A DNA stretch of 64,000 nt from Variovorax sp. J2L1-78 (GCF_030317205.1 NZ_JASZYB010000004.1:496001-560000), one strand, 5' to 3'; counted from the stretch's first letter, positions 54,904 through 64,000 are shown. Numbers and translations are program-made. Notes: generated by a model not told the origin, from the letters alone.

Positions 54904-56391
54904 GTGTTCTACGCGATCCCGCTGGAGAACCGGCCGAGCTGGCGCAACCCGCCATGGGCCACGATCCTGTTGATCGTGCTGAACATGGTGGTGTTCTGGG
55001 GCCCGCAGCGGGCCGAGGAACGCGCGCAAGAACGCGCTGCGCAGTTCTACGCGGCCAGTTCGCTCCCCGCGCTCGAACTGCCGGCCTTCGTCGACTGGCT
55101 CGCGACAACCGGTTCGCCCCACGCGGAGCGCGCACGGCGGCTGCTCGCACGCCAGGCGGTCGAGCCGCTGCTCGACGGCCTGCAGAACGAGCCGCGCTTT
55201 TTGAAGCTGCTGCACGACGGCCTGGTCGTCACGCCCGCCCATCCGCAGCATGCGCAATGGCAGCAAGACCGCGCACAGTACGAGCAGAGCCTGCCGCCGC
55301 CCTTCACGCGCCGCTGGGCACAGGACTACAGCGCCGACACCGAGTCCAAGCCCTGGACCTGGGTCACCGCCGCCTTCCTGCATGGCAGCACCGGTCACCT
55401 GCTGGGCAACATGCTGTTCCTCTTCCTGTTCGGCTTCTCGGTCGAGCTCGCCCTGGGCCGCGGCACCTACCTGGCCTTCTACCTGCTCGGTGCGGTCGGT
55501 GCGGCGCTGCTCGCAGGCTGGGCCTATGCGGGCAAGGGCAGCATCGGGCTCGGTGCCTCCGGGGCGGTGTCGGCGCTGATGGGCATGTACGCGGTGCTCT
55601 ACCGGCTGCGGCGCATCCGCTTTTTCTACCAGCTGTTCTTCTATTTCAACTACGTCACGGCGCCGGCGCTGATCCTGCTGCCGGCGTGGATCGCGAATGA
55701 ACTGCTGCAGCATTTGCTCGGCGGCCAGGGCATCGCCTACATGGCGCACCTGGGCGGCTTGCTGACCGGTGCGGCGCTGATGGCCGCCGCCATGCACCTG
55801 CGCAAGACGCGTCCGGTCGAGCTGCCGGCGCCCACCGCGCCCGATCCGTTCGAGCTGCACAGCGCGGCGGCGCGCAAGCTGGCCGCGGAGATGAAGTTCG
55901 ACGCGGCCTGCGCGGAATGGCGCGCCGCAGCGCAGCACCGGCCGGACGATGCCGATGCGTTGCGGGCCTGGTTCAACCTGGCACGCCTGCAACCGGCCGG
56001 TGACGACTTCCACCGCGCGGCGCAACGCATCTTCCGGCTGCAGCGCCAAGACCCGGCCACGCTGGAACTGCAGCACGCCAGCTACCTGACGTACCTGAAC
56101 CAGGCCCGACCCGGCGCGCGGCTGTCGCCGGGCGACATGGCGCGGCTCGCGCGGCGCTTCACACGCGTGCAGCAGTTCGAGGATGCGCAGCGTCTGTGTC
56201 AGGCACTGGCCAAGACGGCGCCCGACCACGCGGAGCTGGCCGACACGCTCACCGTCTGCGCCAACGGTCTGCTGCAGGCCGGCCGCCACGCACAGGCGCA
56301 GCAGTGGCTGCCACAATTGCTGCGCGTGGCACCGAACGACATGGTCACGCGCACGCTGCTGCAGCAGGCCCCGCCAGCGGCAGCGGGCTAG
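54904..56391 (+). CDS. Rhomboid intramembrane serine protease with TPR-like C-terminus
   Basis: A 495-residue protein. The rhomboid core (about 150-300, six helices) has the catalytic Ser219 in GLGASGAVSAL and His282 in YMAHLGG. An extra first helix (about 20-35) is separated from the core by about 110 soluble residues. After the last helix comes a soluble tail of about 190 residues with helical repeats rich in Ala, Arg and Gln, like TPRs. The start is a GTG. The position after ugd suggests co-transcription. Its substrate is unknown. Confidence 0.87.
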   Translation: MFYAIPLENRPSWRNPPWATILLIVLNMVVFWGPQRAEERAQERAAQFYAASSLPALELPAFVDWLATTGSPHAERARRLLARQAVEPLLDGLQNEPRFLKLLHDGLVVTPAHPQHAQWQQDRAQYEQSLPPPFTRRWAQDYSADTESKPWTWVTAAFLHGSTGHLLGNMLFLFLFGFSVELALGRGTYLAFYLLGAVGAALLAGWAYAGKGSIGLGASGAVSALMGMYAVLYRLRRIRFFYQLFFYFNYVTAPALILLPAWIANELLQHLLGGQGIAYMAHLGGLLTGAALMAAAMHLRKTRPVELPAPTAPDPFELHSAAARKLAAEMKFDAACAEWRAAAQHRPDDADALRAWFNLARLQPAGDDFHRAAQRIFRLQRQDPATLELQHASYLTYLNQARPGARLSPGDMARLARRFTRVQQFEDAQRLCQALAKTAPDHAELADTLTVCANGLLQAGRHAQAQQWLPQLLRVAPNDMVTRTLLQQAPPAAAG

Positions 56392-56397
56392 CGCGTA

Positions 56398-57723
56398 TCA
56401 GGAGGCCGCCGGCGCCAGCGGTGCGGCGGGCGCGCCGCGGTCACGCAGCAGCCAGCGCACCTCCTGCGTCTGTGGCGCCTCGGGGTAACGCGCCTCCAGC
56501 ACGGCAAGGATCGGTTTCGCCAGGTCGGCACGGGCCAGCCCTTCGATCAGCACGCGCGCGGCCAGTTCGTAGACCTGCGGAATGGCGGCGTGGCCGCGGA
56601 AGCGCTTGTCGAAACCCTTCACCCAGGCCAGCGCTGCGCGCGCGTTGCCGCTGCGCCATTCGAGCCGGGCGAAGGCCAGCACCGTGTCGCCGTCGTCGAT
56701 CTGGAAGGCCGGGTCACGTTCCGCGCAGGCCCGCACCACCTTGAGCGCTTCGGACGCCAGGTCGCGCCGCATCAACAGCGGGACGAAGCGACGCGCATGG
56801 TCCAGCAGCGTGGCCTGCTTTTCGGGCGCCAGCAGCAGCACCCGGTGGTAGCGGCGCTGCGCGGCCAGGTCGTCGGGCGCAGTGCGCTGCGCCTCGTAGG
56901 CGAGCGCCAGCGCGCCGATGACGTCGCCATCGGTCACCAGTTGCGCGACCTCGGCATCGGCCTCGTCGCGCGCGATCTGCGCTGGCGTGCGGCGGTCGGC
57001 TTCGTAGTCGTCGGCACCGGCGCCGGGCAGCAGGTCGATGCCGAGGTCGACATGGTTCTGGTACATCACGTAGCCCAGCAGGCTCGCCATGACCCAGCTG
57101 AAATAGATGAGCAGGAAGTTGAAGATCGGCAGCGCCAGCCACGGGCTGATGGCCGGCAGCACCATCGCGAGCGCCAGCTGCGCGCCGGTGCTGAGCAAAA
57201 AGAGGAACAGGCACAGCAGCGCATAGGGCCAGCCGATGGCGCGCACCGTCATCCAGAGAAAGGTGGGGTTGAGCGACTGCCAGAAACTGCACGACTGCAC
57301 CAGCACGATGACCGTCGCCGGGAACAGGAAGGACAGCGCGAACAGCCCCAGCGTGGCGAGCACCGGACTCAGCAGCCCCAGCCCGCCGACGACGAAGCCC
57401 TGCACCAGCGACACGGCGAACAGCTTCCAGGGCAGGTTCGTCCAGTCCTCGTCGAGTTCGCGCGGGAAGTCGCTGGCGCGCACGATGCCGCGCGAGCCCA
57501 GCGCGATGACGCGGAAACCGTAGCGGCTGGCCGCCAGCAGGATGCCGAGTTCGACCAGGACGATCGCCAGCACCTGCGGCAGGAAGAACAGCACCTGCGC
57601 CAGCAGGCTGCACAGGGACAGCACGAGCGCGTAGGCCAGCGGCCGCAGCTGGAACGGGAACGCAAAAAAGGTGTTGAGCCGGTGCCAGAAAGGACGCGGC
57701 GTCGCGGGTGCGGCTGAAGACAT
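56398..57723 (-). CDS. Integral membrane protein with TPR-like C-terminal domain
   Basis: A 441-residue protein I cannot place in a named family. The first 220 residues hold about six membrane helices in pairs (LAYALVLSLCSLLAQVLFFL in part, IFNFLLIYFSWVMASLLGYV). After a charged linker (YEADRRTPAQIARDEADAE) the rest is soluble, Ala/Leu/Arg-rich helical repeats. The start at 57721-57723 gives MSSAAPATPRPFW. It faces the rhomboid gene with a 6-nt gap. The layout (membrane half plus TPR half) mirrors that rhomboid. Confidence 0.75.
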   Translation of the reverse strand: MSSAAPATPRPFWHRLNTFFAFPFQLRPLAYALVLSLCSLLAQVLFFLPQVLAIVLVELGILLAASRYGFRVIALGSRGIVRASDFPRELDEDWTNLPWKLFAVSLVQGFVVGGLGLLSPVLATLGLFALSFLFPATVIVLVQSCSFWQSLNPTFLWMTVRAIGWPYALLCLFLFLLSTGAQLALAMVLPAISPWLALPIFNFLLIYFSWVMASLLGYVMYQNHVDLGIDLLPGAGADDYEADRRTPAQIARDEADAEVAQLVTDGDVIGALALAYEAQRTAPDDLAAQRRYHRVLLLAPEKQATLLDHARRFVPLLMRRDLASEALKVVRACAERDPAFQIDDGDTVLAFARLEWRSGNARAALAWVKGFDKRFRGHAAIPQVYELAARVLIEGLARADLAKPILAVLEARYPEAPQTQEVRWLLRDRGAPAAPLAPAAS

Positions 57724-57900
57724 GGCGGACGGTCCCTCCGAAAGCTGCTGCGCAGTATAAGTTTCAATATGTTTCAACCGGCGCCGAATGCGGCCTGCTG
57801 TTGCGTGTGCGCCGCGCTCCTGCAAGCCGATTCGCCATTTCTGACCGCGTGGCGCGAAACTTGCCAACCTCGCGCCACTCCCACGCGTTGTTCGACTGCC

Positions 57901-58719
57901 ATGCGCCCGATGAAAGCCGCTTTCTCACTCTCCGCCCTCTGCCTCGCCTGCGCCGTCGCCACGGGCGCTGTCGCGCAGGCCGAGCCCCGCATGGTCTCCC
58001 CGGCGGCGCTCACGGTCGCGCCCTCGCCCCCTTCGCCCGAGTACCAGGCCGCGATGACGCGGTGGCAGAGTTCGCTCACCGCCTTCGCGAATGCCGACAA
58101 GGAAAAGCTGCCGGGCACCGACGGCGTGCTGTTCGTGGGCAGTTCCACCATCCGCTTCTGGACGCACCTGGCGCAGGACTTCCGCCAGTCGCCGGTGGTC
58201 ATCAACCGCGGCTTCGGCGGTTCGACCATGGCCGACTGCAGCCTGTTCGCGCGCGACCTGGTGGTGCGCTACAAACCGCGCCACGTGCTGGTCTACGCCG
58301 GCGACAACGACCTGGCCGAGGGCCGCACGCCGATGCAGGTGATGGAGAGCTTCGCGCGCTTCGCCAACACGGTGCGCGACGAGTTGCCGGGCACGCGCAT
58401 CAGCTACATCTCGATCAAGCCCAGCCCCTCGCGCGAGGCGTTGCTGCCCCAAATCCGCAGCACCAACGCGATGATCGCGGCCTATGTGCACACGATGGCC
58501 AACGCCGACTACATCGACACCTTCACGCCGATGATCGGCGAGGACGGCCGTCCGCGGGCCGATCTGTTCCTGGGCGACCGCCTGCACATGAACGACGCCG
58601 GCTACCGGCTGTGGCAGTCGGTCATCAGTGCGCACGTGGCAGCCCCGGCGGTGCTGGCCGACACGGCCACGCCGGGCGCCCTGGCCGTGCCGACGGCGGC
58701 CCTCCGGCCGAAGCCCTGA
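57901..58719 (+). CDS. Secreted SGNH/GDSL-family hydrolase
   Basis: A predicted periplasmic esterase or acyl hydrolase of the SGNH fold. It has 272 residues. A signal peptide (AAFSLSALCLACAVATGAVA) precedes block I with the nucleophile Ser (FVGSSTIRFW), the block II Gly (NRGFGGST), block III Asn (YAGDNDLAEG) and block V Asp/His (DRLHMNDAGY). All catalytic residues are present. The ATG at 57901 is taken, with another 3 codons later; neither has a good ribosome binding site. It faces the OpgC gene 7 nt away. Confidence 0.85.
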   Translation: MRPMKAAFSLSALCLACAVATGAVAQAEPRMVSPAALTVAPSPPSPEYQAAMTRWQSSLTAFANADKEKLPGTDGVLFVGSSTIRFWTHLAQDFRQSPVVINRGFGGSTMADCSLFARDLVVRYKPRHVLVYAGDNDLAEGRTPMQVMESFARFANTVRDELPGTRISYISIKPSPSREALLPQIRSTNAMIAAYVHTMANADYIDTFTPMIGEDGRPRADLFLGDRLHMNDAGYRLWQSVISAHVAAPAVLADTATPGALAVPTAALRPKP

Positions 58720-58726
58720 ACCGCGC

Positions 58727-59896
58727 TCAGTCGCCGCGCCGGGCCCGCGCCGCCTTGCGCGCATCGACCCACAGCGTGGCCCGCGCCACCCCGTAGAACA
58801 CGGCGAACACCACGGACAGCAGCACGGCGTCGCCCCAGGCCGGCCTCGCCGTCTGGCTGCTGCCGTAGAAGGCGAGCACCAGCAGCACGGCGACCAGGTG
58901 CGCGCAGAACACCGGCAACGAGGCCGACCCCATCGCCTCCAGCCAGTGCAGGCGCGGCAGACGGCGCATCAGCGCCGGGCCGAAGGCGATCGCCAGCACG
59001 CCGAGCGCCACCAGGTTGACCAGCCGCAGCGGCCCGAGCAGCCACTTGTCGAACAGCAGGTTGAGCTGCACGTCGCCGCCGAACGGCGCCTGCCCGTCGG
59101 GGCCGTGGTGCCGCCAGTACAAACCATAGAGCGCGATGGCGACGCTCGCCACCAGCAGCCAGTGCGGCAGGCGCAGGGGCTTCGCCCCTGGCATGCTGCG
59201 GCTCGCGCCCAGCCACAGGCCCATGAACCACAGGAACTGCCAGGCGTAGGCGTTGAAGGCGCCCATTTCCTGGAACGGGACGGGCAGCCCGGTCCAGTGC
59301 ACGACCCCGTTGTAGATCCATTCGCTGAGGCCGAACTGCGCCGCCGCCCAGACCGCCGTGCTGGCCAGCGCCACCGCGGCCCAGCCGTGCCGCAGCGAGA
59401 AGGCCAGCACCCACGGGCTCAGCAGCATGAAGAAGATGTACATCGGCAGGATGTCGAGCAGCGGCGGCTCGTAGACCAGGGCCAGGCCGTAGAGGAAGGC
59501 ATGACGCGGCTGCGTCAGGTAGTAGGACATCAGGTCCTTCACCGCCGGCTGGTCGATGCGCAGGCCCACGGCCGCGATGATGGTGAACAGGAACAGCAGC
59601 GTGGCCGCCTGCGCCATGTAGATCTTGAGCGCGCGCTGCCAGAAGGCGCGACGCATGGCGTCGACGCCGTCGCGGTAGGCGGTGCGGGTGTAGACCAGCC
59701 CGGCCATGAAGGCCGACAGCAGCACGAAGCCCTCGGCCGCCGACACGAAACCCAGGGGCTGGCCCAGCGGGTCGGTCAGGCGCGACGGCAGGTGGGTCAG
59801 GGTCATCAGCACCAGCATCAGGCCGCGCAGGGCGTCGACCTCCCAGTAGCGCGTCGACGCAGGCCGTTCGGCGGCGGAAGGCGGTGCGGCCGTCAT
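58727..59896 (-). CDS. opgC: OpgC-like glucan succinyl/acyltransferase
   Basis: A 389-residue membrane protein with about ten helices of the OpgC family (acyltransferase-3 superfamily). In other bacteria this family adds succinyl groups to osmoregulated periplasmic glucans. The N-terminal YWEVDALRGLMLVLMTLTHLP is the OpgC signature. EGFVLLSAFMAGLVYTR and the conserved SLPVFCAHL near the C-terminus agree. The start at 59894-59896 follows the glycosyltransferase stop by 19 nt. Cyclic glucan from the synthase 12 kb upstream is an attractive substrate. Confidence 0.87.
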   Translation of the reverse strand: MTAAPPSAAERPASTRYWEVDALRGLMLVLMTLTHLPSRLTDPLGQPLGFVSAAEGFVLLSAFMAGLVYTRTAYRDGVDAMRRAFWQRALKIYMAQAATLLFLFTIIAAVGLRIDQPAVKDLMSYYLTQPRHAFLYGLALVYEPPLLDILPMYIFFMLLSPWVLAFSLRHGWAAVALASTAVWAAAQFGLSEWIYNGVVHWTGLPVPFQEMGAFNAYAWQFLWFMGLWLGASRSMPGAKPLRLPHWLLVASVAIALYGLYWRHHGPDGQAPFGGDVQLNLLFDKWLLGPLRLVNLVALGVLAIAFGPALMRRLPRLHWLEAMGSASLPVFCAHLVAVLLVLAFYGSSQTARPAWGDAVLLSVVFAVFYGVARATLWVDARKAARARRGD

Positions 59897-59915
59897 CGGC
59901 AGGCGGGACGTCCGC

Positions 59916-61160
59916 TCAGGCGAGCGCGCGGATCGCGTCGACCACGACTTCGCCGTAGCGCTTCCATGAATAACCGGCCGCATGCTGCGCCGCCTTGTCC
60001 TTCATGGCGACCAGCTCGGGCCGGTGCTGGTTGAGCCAGGCGAGCCTGGCGGCGATCTGCTCGGGCGAACGGATCGGCACCAGGAAGCCGGTCTCGCCCT
60101 CGACCACCAGATCGGCGCCGCCGGTGTTGGGCGTGATGACGACCGGCAGGCCCTGGCTCATGGCCTCCTGCATGACCAGCGCGCGCCCTTCGACGATGGA
60201 AGGCAGGCAGAACACGTCGCAGCTGCGCATCAGCGCCAGCACCTCGGCATGGGGGCGACCCTTCTCGTGGGTGAAGCCCGCATATTCGCGGCGGTAGAAG
60301 TCGAGGTCGGCCATCGGCGAGCCCATGACGACCAGCTCGATGTTCTCGCCGCCGAGCAGGCGCATGGCCTGCAGCAGGTCGCCCAGGCCCTTGCGCTGGC
60401 CCATGGAGCCAGCGAAGAGCACGCGCATCGGGCGGCCGGCATCCAGCGCCGCGTCGGACCAGCCGCCGGTCCAGACCGGTGGCGAACCGAAAGGCGACAT
60501 GACGACGGCCTTCTGCGCCGCCGAGGCCGGCAGCGAATCGCGCACGAAGTGGCTGGCCACGACCACCAGGTCGGCCAGGTCGAGCTCCTGCGTCTTGCGC
60601 TCGAGCTTGGCCGGCGAATCGAGCAGGCCACCGCCCAGCGTGGGCGCCCAGGCGGGCAGGCGCTCGGCCTCTTCCTGCTGCAGCCGACGGCCCAGTTCCC
60701 AGTAGGCGATGGGCAGGTCGTACACGCGCTTGAGGCCCAGCGTGCGGGCGGCGCGGAAGGTGTCGAGCGCGCCATCCTCGTAGGCGTACACGGCGCTCAG
60801 GCTGTCGCGAGAGACGCGGCGCGGCAGCGCGTGCGCCACGAAGCGATCGAAGTCCTGGATGATGGCATCGGTCGACGCGAAGCCCTGCTCATGCCGCAGC
60901 GCCGAACGCCAGCCGACCGCGCCGCACGCCACCCGCGCCAGTTCGCGCCACGGATGCTGCAGCACCTTGTCGCGCGGCACGTCGAAGCGGCGGCGCAGCC
61001 ACTCGCGCCGCATCTTGTCGGGCATCAGCCGAAGCAGCGGGCTGTGCTCGTCAGCCGCCACCGTGGTGGCGAAACGGCCCAGCAGGTCCGCTGTCTGGAG
61101 GGCGTCGAGCATGGCCCGCACATTCTGGTTTCCTGCGGGGTGGCTCAACAGCAAGGTCAT
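59916..61160 (-). CDS. GT4 family glycosyltransferase
   Basis: A 414-residue GT-B transferase. The C-terminal nucleotide-sugar domain is clear: RVLFAGSMGQRKGLGDLLQA (about 250-270), EVLALMRSCDVFCLPSIVEGRALVMQEAM in part with the E-x7-E motif, and VITPNTGGADLV. The N-terminal acceptor domain (MTLLLSHPAGNQNVRAMLDAL) has no distinctive name. It probably forms a short operon with opgC. The sugar and acceptor are not evident. Confidence 0.83.
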   Translation of the reverse strand: MTLLLSHPAGNQNVRAMLDALQTADLLGRFATTVAADEHSPLLRLMPDKMRREWLRRRFDVPRDKVLQHPWRELARVACGAVGWRSALRHEQGFASTDAIIQDFDRFVAHALPRRVSRDSLSAVYAYEDGALDTFRAARTLGLKRVYDLPIAYWELGRRLQQEEAERLPAWAPTLGGGLLDSPAKLERKTQELDLADLVVVASHFVRDSLPASAAQKAVVMSPFGSPPVWTGGWSDAALDAGRPMRVLFAGSMGQRKGLGDLLQAMRLLGGENIELVVMGSPMADLDFYRREYAGFTHEKGRPHAEVLALMRSCDVFCLPSIVEGRALVMQEAMSQGLPVVITPNTGGADLVVEGETGFLVPIRSPEQIAARLAWLNQHRPELVAMKDKAAQHAAGYSWKRYGEVVVDAIRALA

Positions 61161-61291
61161 GGCGGCCGATCATAGTGGAGCCCTCGGCGGCCAAGACGCA
61201 TGGGCTCACGCCGCCGACGCCCTCTCGCGCTCGAGGCCGGCGGCACCGTCAAGGACTTGCGCTACCCTCCCGGCTTCTCAGAGGAGCAGGC

Positions 61292-64000
61292 ATGAAGAGA
61301 ACAACAAGCAGATTCGCGCTGGCCACGCTGCTGGCCCTGGCGACATTCCCGGCGATGGCCCTTCAGGCGATCAGCATCAGCCCGCAGGGCGAGGTGTCGC
61401 GAGTACGGCAAGTGGTCGCCAAGTTCGACCAGGCGGCCGTCAATTTCGGCGACCCGAAGGCACCGGCGCCCTACACGGTCAGCTGCAACGACGCGCAGGC
61501 CGGCAAGGGCACCCCCCGCTGGACCGGCGAGAAGCAGTGGGTCTACGACTTCGAGAACGACCTGCCGCCCGGTGTGCGCTGCACGGTGACGCGCGTGGCC
61601 GGCTTCAAGTCGCCGGCCGGCGCCGAGCTCACCGGCCCGCAGCGCCACGAGTTCAGCACCGGCGGTCCCTTCGTGCGCAGCATCCAGCCGAGCTACGGAA
61701 AGATCGACGAGCAGCAGTCCTTCGTGCTCGAACTCAACGGCCCCGCCACGCTCGCGAGCGTGCGCGACAACGTCTGGTGCGTCGCCGACGGCGTGGGCGA
61801 ACGCATCCCCGTGACGCAGCTGGACGGCGAGGACCGCGCCGCGCTGCTCAAGGCCTTCGGCCGCGAACGCCAGGCCCAGAAGGAGCCGCTGCGCTTCGCG
61901 ACACTGCAATGCAAGCGCACGCTGACCGCCGGCAGCCGTATGCAGCTGGTGTACGGCAAGGGCGTCGCCACGCCGTCGGGCGTGGCCAACACGATCGAGC
62001 GGCGCTTCAACTACGAGGTGCGCGAGCCCTTCGCCGCGACCTTCACCTGCGAACGCGAGAACGCGCAGGCCGCCTGCCTGCCGCTGCGGCCGATGGAACT
62101 GCGCTTCAACGCGCCCGTCACCCGCAAGATGGCCGCGCAGATCCGCCTGGCCGGCGGCGGCAAGACGATCGAGCCGAAGGTCGACGAGGACAGCGGCAAC
62201 GACGACGCCGTCGTGAACGGCCTGAGCTTCCAGCCGCCCTTCCCCGAGAACACCAAGTTCAGCGTGACGCTGCCGTCCTCCTTCCAGGACGCTTCCGGTC
62301 GCCCTCTCGGCGCACCCGACAGTTTCCCGCTGGCCACGGCCACCGGCGCCATGCCACCGCTGGCCAAGTTCGCGGCCTCGCCCTTCGGCGTGATCGAGCG
62401 CCTGGCCGAGCCTGGCGGCGTCGCGATGATGCCGGTGACGGTGCGGCGCGTGGAGCCGGCCCTGCAGGTGCAGGCGCTCACGCCCGGCAAGGTGAGCGAC
62501 CTCAACCCGACGACCGACGCGGAAATCATCGCGTGGTTCCGCAAGGTGCGCCGCTACGACAACAGTTCCACGGTGGCCCGGTCGATCGCCGCGCGCGACG
62601 TGAAGGCGCCGCTGCCGAAGGTGATCGACAAGGACAACCGCGACAGCGTGCAGACACGCATGGTGTCGCTGCTCGGCGGCCAGGTCGGCGTGAAGACGCT
62701 CGACATGCCGAAGGCCGAGAGCGGCGACCCCCGACCCTTCGAGGTGATCGGCATCCCGCTCACGCCGGGCTTCCACGTGCTGGAGATCGCCTCGCAGAAG
62801 CTGGGCGAATCGCTGCTCGACGAGCGCTACGGCAACGGCCGCACGATGTACGTGCGCACCACGGCGCTGGCCACCAACCTCGCGGTGCACTTCAAGCTGG
62901 GCCGCGAGAACGCGGTGGCCTGGGTCACCACGCTCGACAAGGGTCAGGTGGTGCCGAACGCCGCAGTTCGCGTGTCGGACTGCCGCGGCCAGGAGGTTGC
63001 GCGCGGCACGACCGGCCCGAACGGCGTGGCGACGCTGGAGGGCATCTCCGCCTCGCCGCCGAGCTGCAACTCGGAGAACGAGTACGGCAGCGACGCGTAC
63101 TTCGTCAGCGCGCGCGCGACGCTCACCGACGCCGGCGACAAGAAGGCCAAGCCGGTCGAAGACCTGGCTTTCACCTGGAGCGACTGGCAGCGCGGCATCG
63201 AGCCCTGGCGCTTCAACGTGCCCACCAGCCAGGAGCCCGAGCCCGACCGCGTGGCCCACACGGTGTTCGACCGCACGCTGTTCCGCGTCGGTGAAACCGT
63301 GTCGATGAAGCACCTGATCCGCACGCAGACCAGCAAGGGCTTCGGCCTGCCGGACGCGCTGCCGGACACCCTCGTGATCACGCACGTCGGCAGCGGCCAG
63401 CAGTTCACCCAGGCGGTCGACTGGCGCAAGACCGGCACCGGTGGCCAGAGCGCGGCCAACACCTTCGCGATTCCACCGGCCGCCAAGCTGGGCGTCTATC
63501 AGGTCGAACTGCGCAGCGGCAAGGACAAGGCGGATGACGAGGACGGCCGCCGCAGCTACGGCACCGGCATGTTCCGCGTCGAGGAATTCCGCCTGCCAGT
63601 GCTCGAGGGCCGAGTGGCGCCGAGCGACAAGCAGCCGCTGGTCGCCATCACCGCGCTGCCGACCGACGTGCAGATCAACTACGTGGCCGGCGGCGGCGCC
63701 GCCAACCTGCCGGTGCGCGTGTCGGCCATGGTGCGCGGCAAGAGCCTGGACTTCGCCGACTACGACAGCTTCACCTTCTCGCCGCCGCGCAAGCGCGACG
63801 ACCAGGCCGCTTCCGACGCCGACGAGGAGGCCTCGTCGTCGGACGACACCCGCGTGATCGCCGACAAGCTGCCGCTGACGCTCGACCGCAACGGCGCCGG
63901 CAAGCTCACCATCGACAAGGTGCCGCTGGCCAAGGCGACGCCGCGTGAGCTGCTGATCGAAGCGACGTATTCCGACCCGAACGGCGAGGTGCAGACCATC
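61292..64000 (+). CDS. Bacterial alpha-2-macroglobulin, 3' end outside window
   Basis: Periplasmic protease-trapping protein. From the ATG at 61292 (GAGGAG 6 nt upstream) the frame is open for 903 codons to the window edge; family members run to about 1,500-2,000 residues. A Sec signal peptide (MKRTTSRFALATLLALATFPA) is present and has no lipobox Cys, so the protein is soluble. The visible part covers the N-terminal macroglobulin domains (for example FDRTLFRVGETVSMKHLIRT, about 670-690, and GVYQVEL). The thioester CxEQ site, if any, lies beyond the window, so the subfamily (YfaS-like or not) stays open. Confidence 0.88.
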   Translation, partial: MKRTTSRFALATLLALATFPAMALQAISISPQGEVSRVRQVVAKFDQAAVNFGDPKAPAPYTVSCNDAQAGKGTPRWTGEKQWVYDFENDLPPGVRCTVTRVAGFKSPAGAELTGPQRHEFSTGGPFVRSIQPSYGKIDEQQSFVLELNGPATLASVRDNVWCVADGVGERIPVTQLDGEDRAALLKAFGRERQAQKEPLRFATLQCKRTLTAGSRMQLVYGKGVATPSGVANTIERRFNYEVREPFAATFTCERENAQAACLPLRPMELRFNAPVTRKMAAQIRLAGGGKTIEPKVDEDSGNDDAVVNGLSFQPPFPENTKFSVTLPSSFQDASGRPLGAPDSFPLATATGAMPPLAKFAASPFGVIERLAEPGGVAMMPVTVRRVEPALQVQALTPGKVSDLNPTTDAEIIAWFRKVRRYDNSSTVARSIAARDVKAPLPKVIDKDNRDSVQTRMVSLLGGQVGVKTLDMPKAESGDPRPFEVIGIPLTPGFHVLEIASQKLGESLLDERYGNGRTMYVRTTALATNLAVHFKLGRENAVAWVTTLDKGQVVPNAAVRVSDCRGQEVARGTTGPNGVATLEGISASPPSCNSENEYGSDAYFVSARATLTDAGDKKAKPVEDLAFTWSDWQRGIEPWRFNVPTSQEPEPDRVAHTVFDRTLFRVGETVSMKHLIRTQTSKGFGLPDALPDTLVITHVGSGQQFTQAVDWRKTGTGGQSAANTFAIPPAAKLGVYQVELRSGKDKADDEDGRRSYGTGMFRVEEFRLPVLEGRVAPSDKQPLVAITALPTDVQINYVAGGGAANLPVRVSAMVRGKSLDFADYDSFTFSPPRKRDDQAASDADEEASSSDDTRVIADKLPLTLDRNGAGKLTIDKVPLAKATPRELLIEATYSDPNGEVQTI

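Overview
This is a 64 kb stretch of high-GC chromosome from a betaproteobacterium, most likely Burkholderiales and probably Comamonadaceae (Variovorax-like). That placement rests on gene order, not a database search: rpmF-plsX-fabHDG-acpP-fabF running into rpoE-rseA-rseB-htrA-lepA, hemCDXY divergent from ppc, and an AlgZ/AlgR-type pair divergent from argH. I see no insertion sequence, prophage, CRISPR array, tRNA or rRNA. The window cuts lepA at the left edge and an alpha-2-macroglobulin gene at the right edge.

Layout. (1) 1-12966, minus strand: a yceD (DUF177)-rpmF-fatty-acid synthesis operon that runs with almost no gaps into a small membrane protein and the sigma-E stress module, then lepA. 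Two intrinsic-terminator-like hairpins sit inside or next to this block: one ahead of plsX, and one ahead of lepA with its own promoter-like -10. (2) 13004-21167: housekeeping genes (Maf pyrophosphatase, RsmI-like methylase, S49 peptidase, Rieske protein, HAD phosphatase, RluC) and rne behind a structured leader of about 550 nt. (3) 21576-31067: an exopolysaccharide locus of the colanic-acid/Wzy-dependent kind. A plus-strand operon (initiating sugar transferase, GDP-fucose synthase, glycosyltransferase, Wzy-like polymerase, WcaI-like transferase) faces a minus-strand wza-wzb-wzc operon across a shared bidirectional terminator. (4) 31270-38328: hemCDXY divergent from ppc. (5) 38500-46899: a 72-residue membrane protein coupled to a 2,725-residue cyclic beta-1,2-glucan synthase (NdvB/ChvB type). 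(6) 46907-51449: AI-2E-family exporter, LytTR response regulator and its kinase, then divergent argH. (7) 51651-61160: envelope-sugar genes, namely a glycosyltransferase, UDP-xylose synthase, UDP-glucose dehydrogenase, a rhomboid-TPR protein, a membrane-TPR protein, an SGNH hydrolase, an OpgC-like acyltransferase and a GT4 glycosyltransferase. (8) 61292 onwards: a periplasmic alpha-2-macroglobulin.

How it fits together. Most of the non-housekeeping content is envelope carbohydrate. The exopolysaccharide locus, the periplasmic glucan synthase, the OpgC-type glucan-decorating enzyme, the UDP-GlcA/UDP-xylose route and several glycosyltransferases lie within 40 kb, alongside sigma-E and LytTR regulators that could respond to envelope state. 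The points I find most worth following are the small protein coupled to the glucan synthase, the placement of that module between hem/ppc and algR/argH (genes that lie together in Pseudomonas), the rne leader, and the two hairpins ahead of plsX and lepA.
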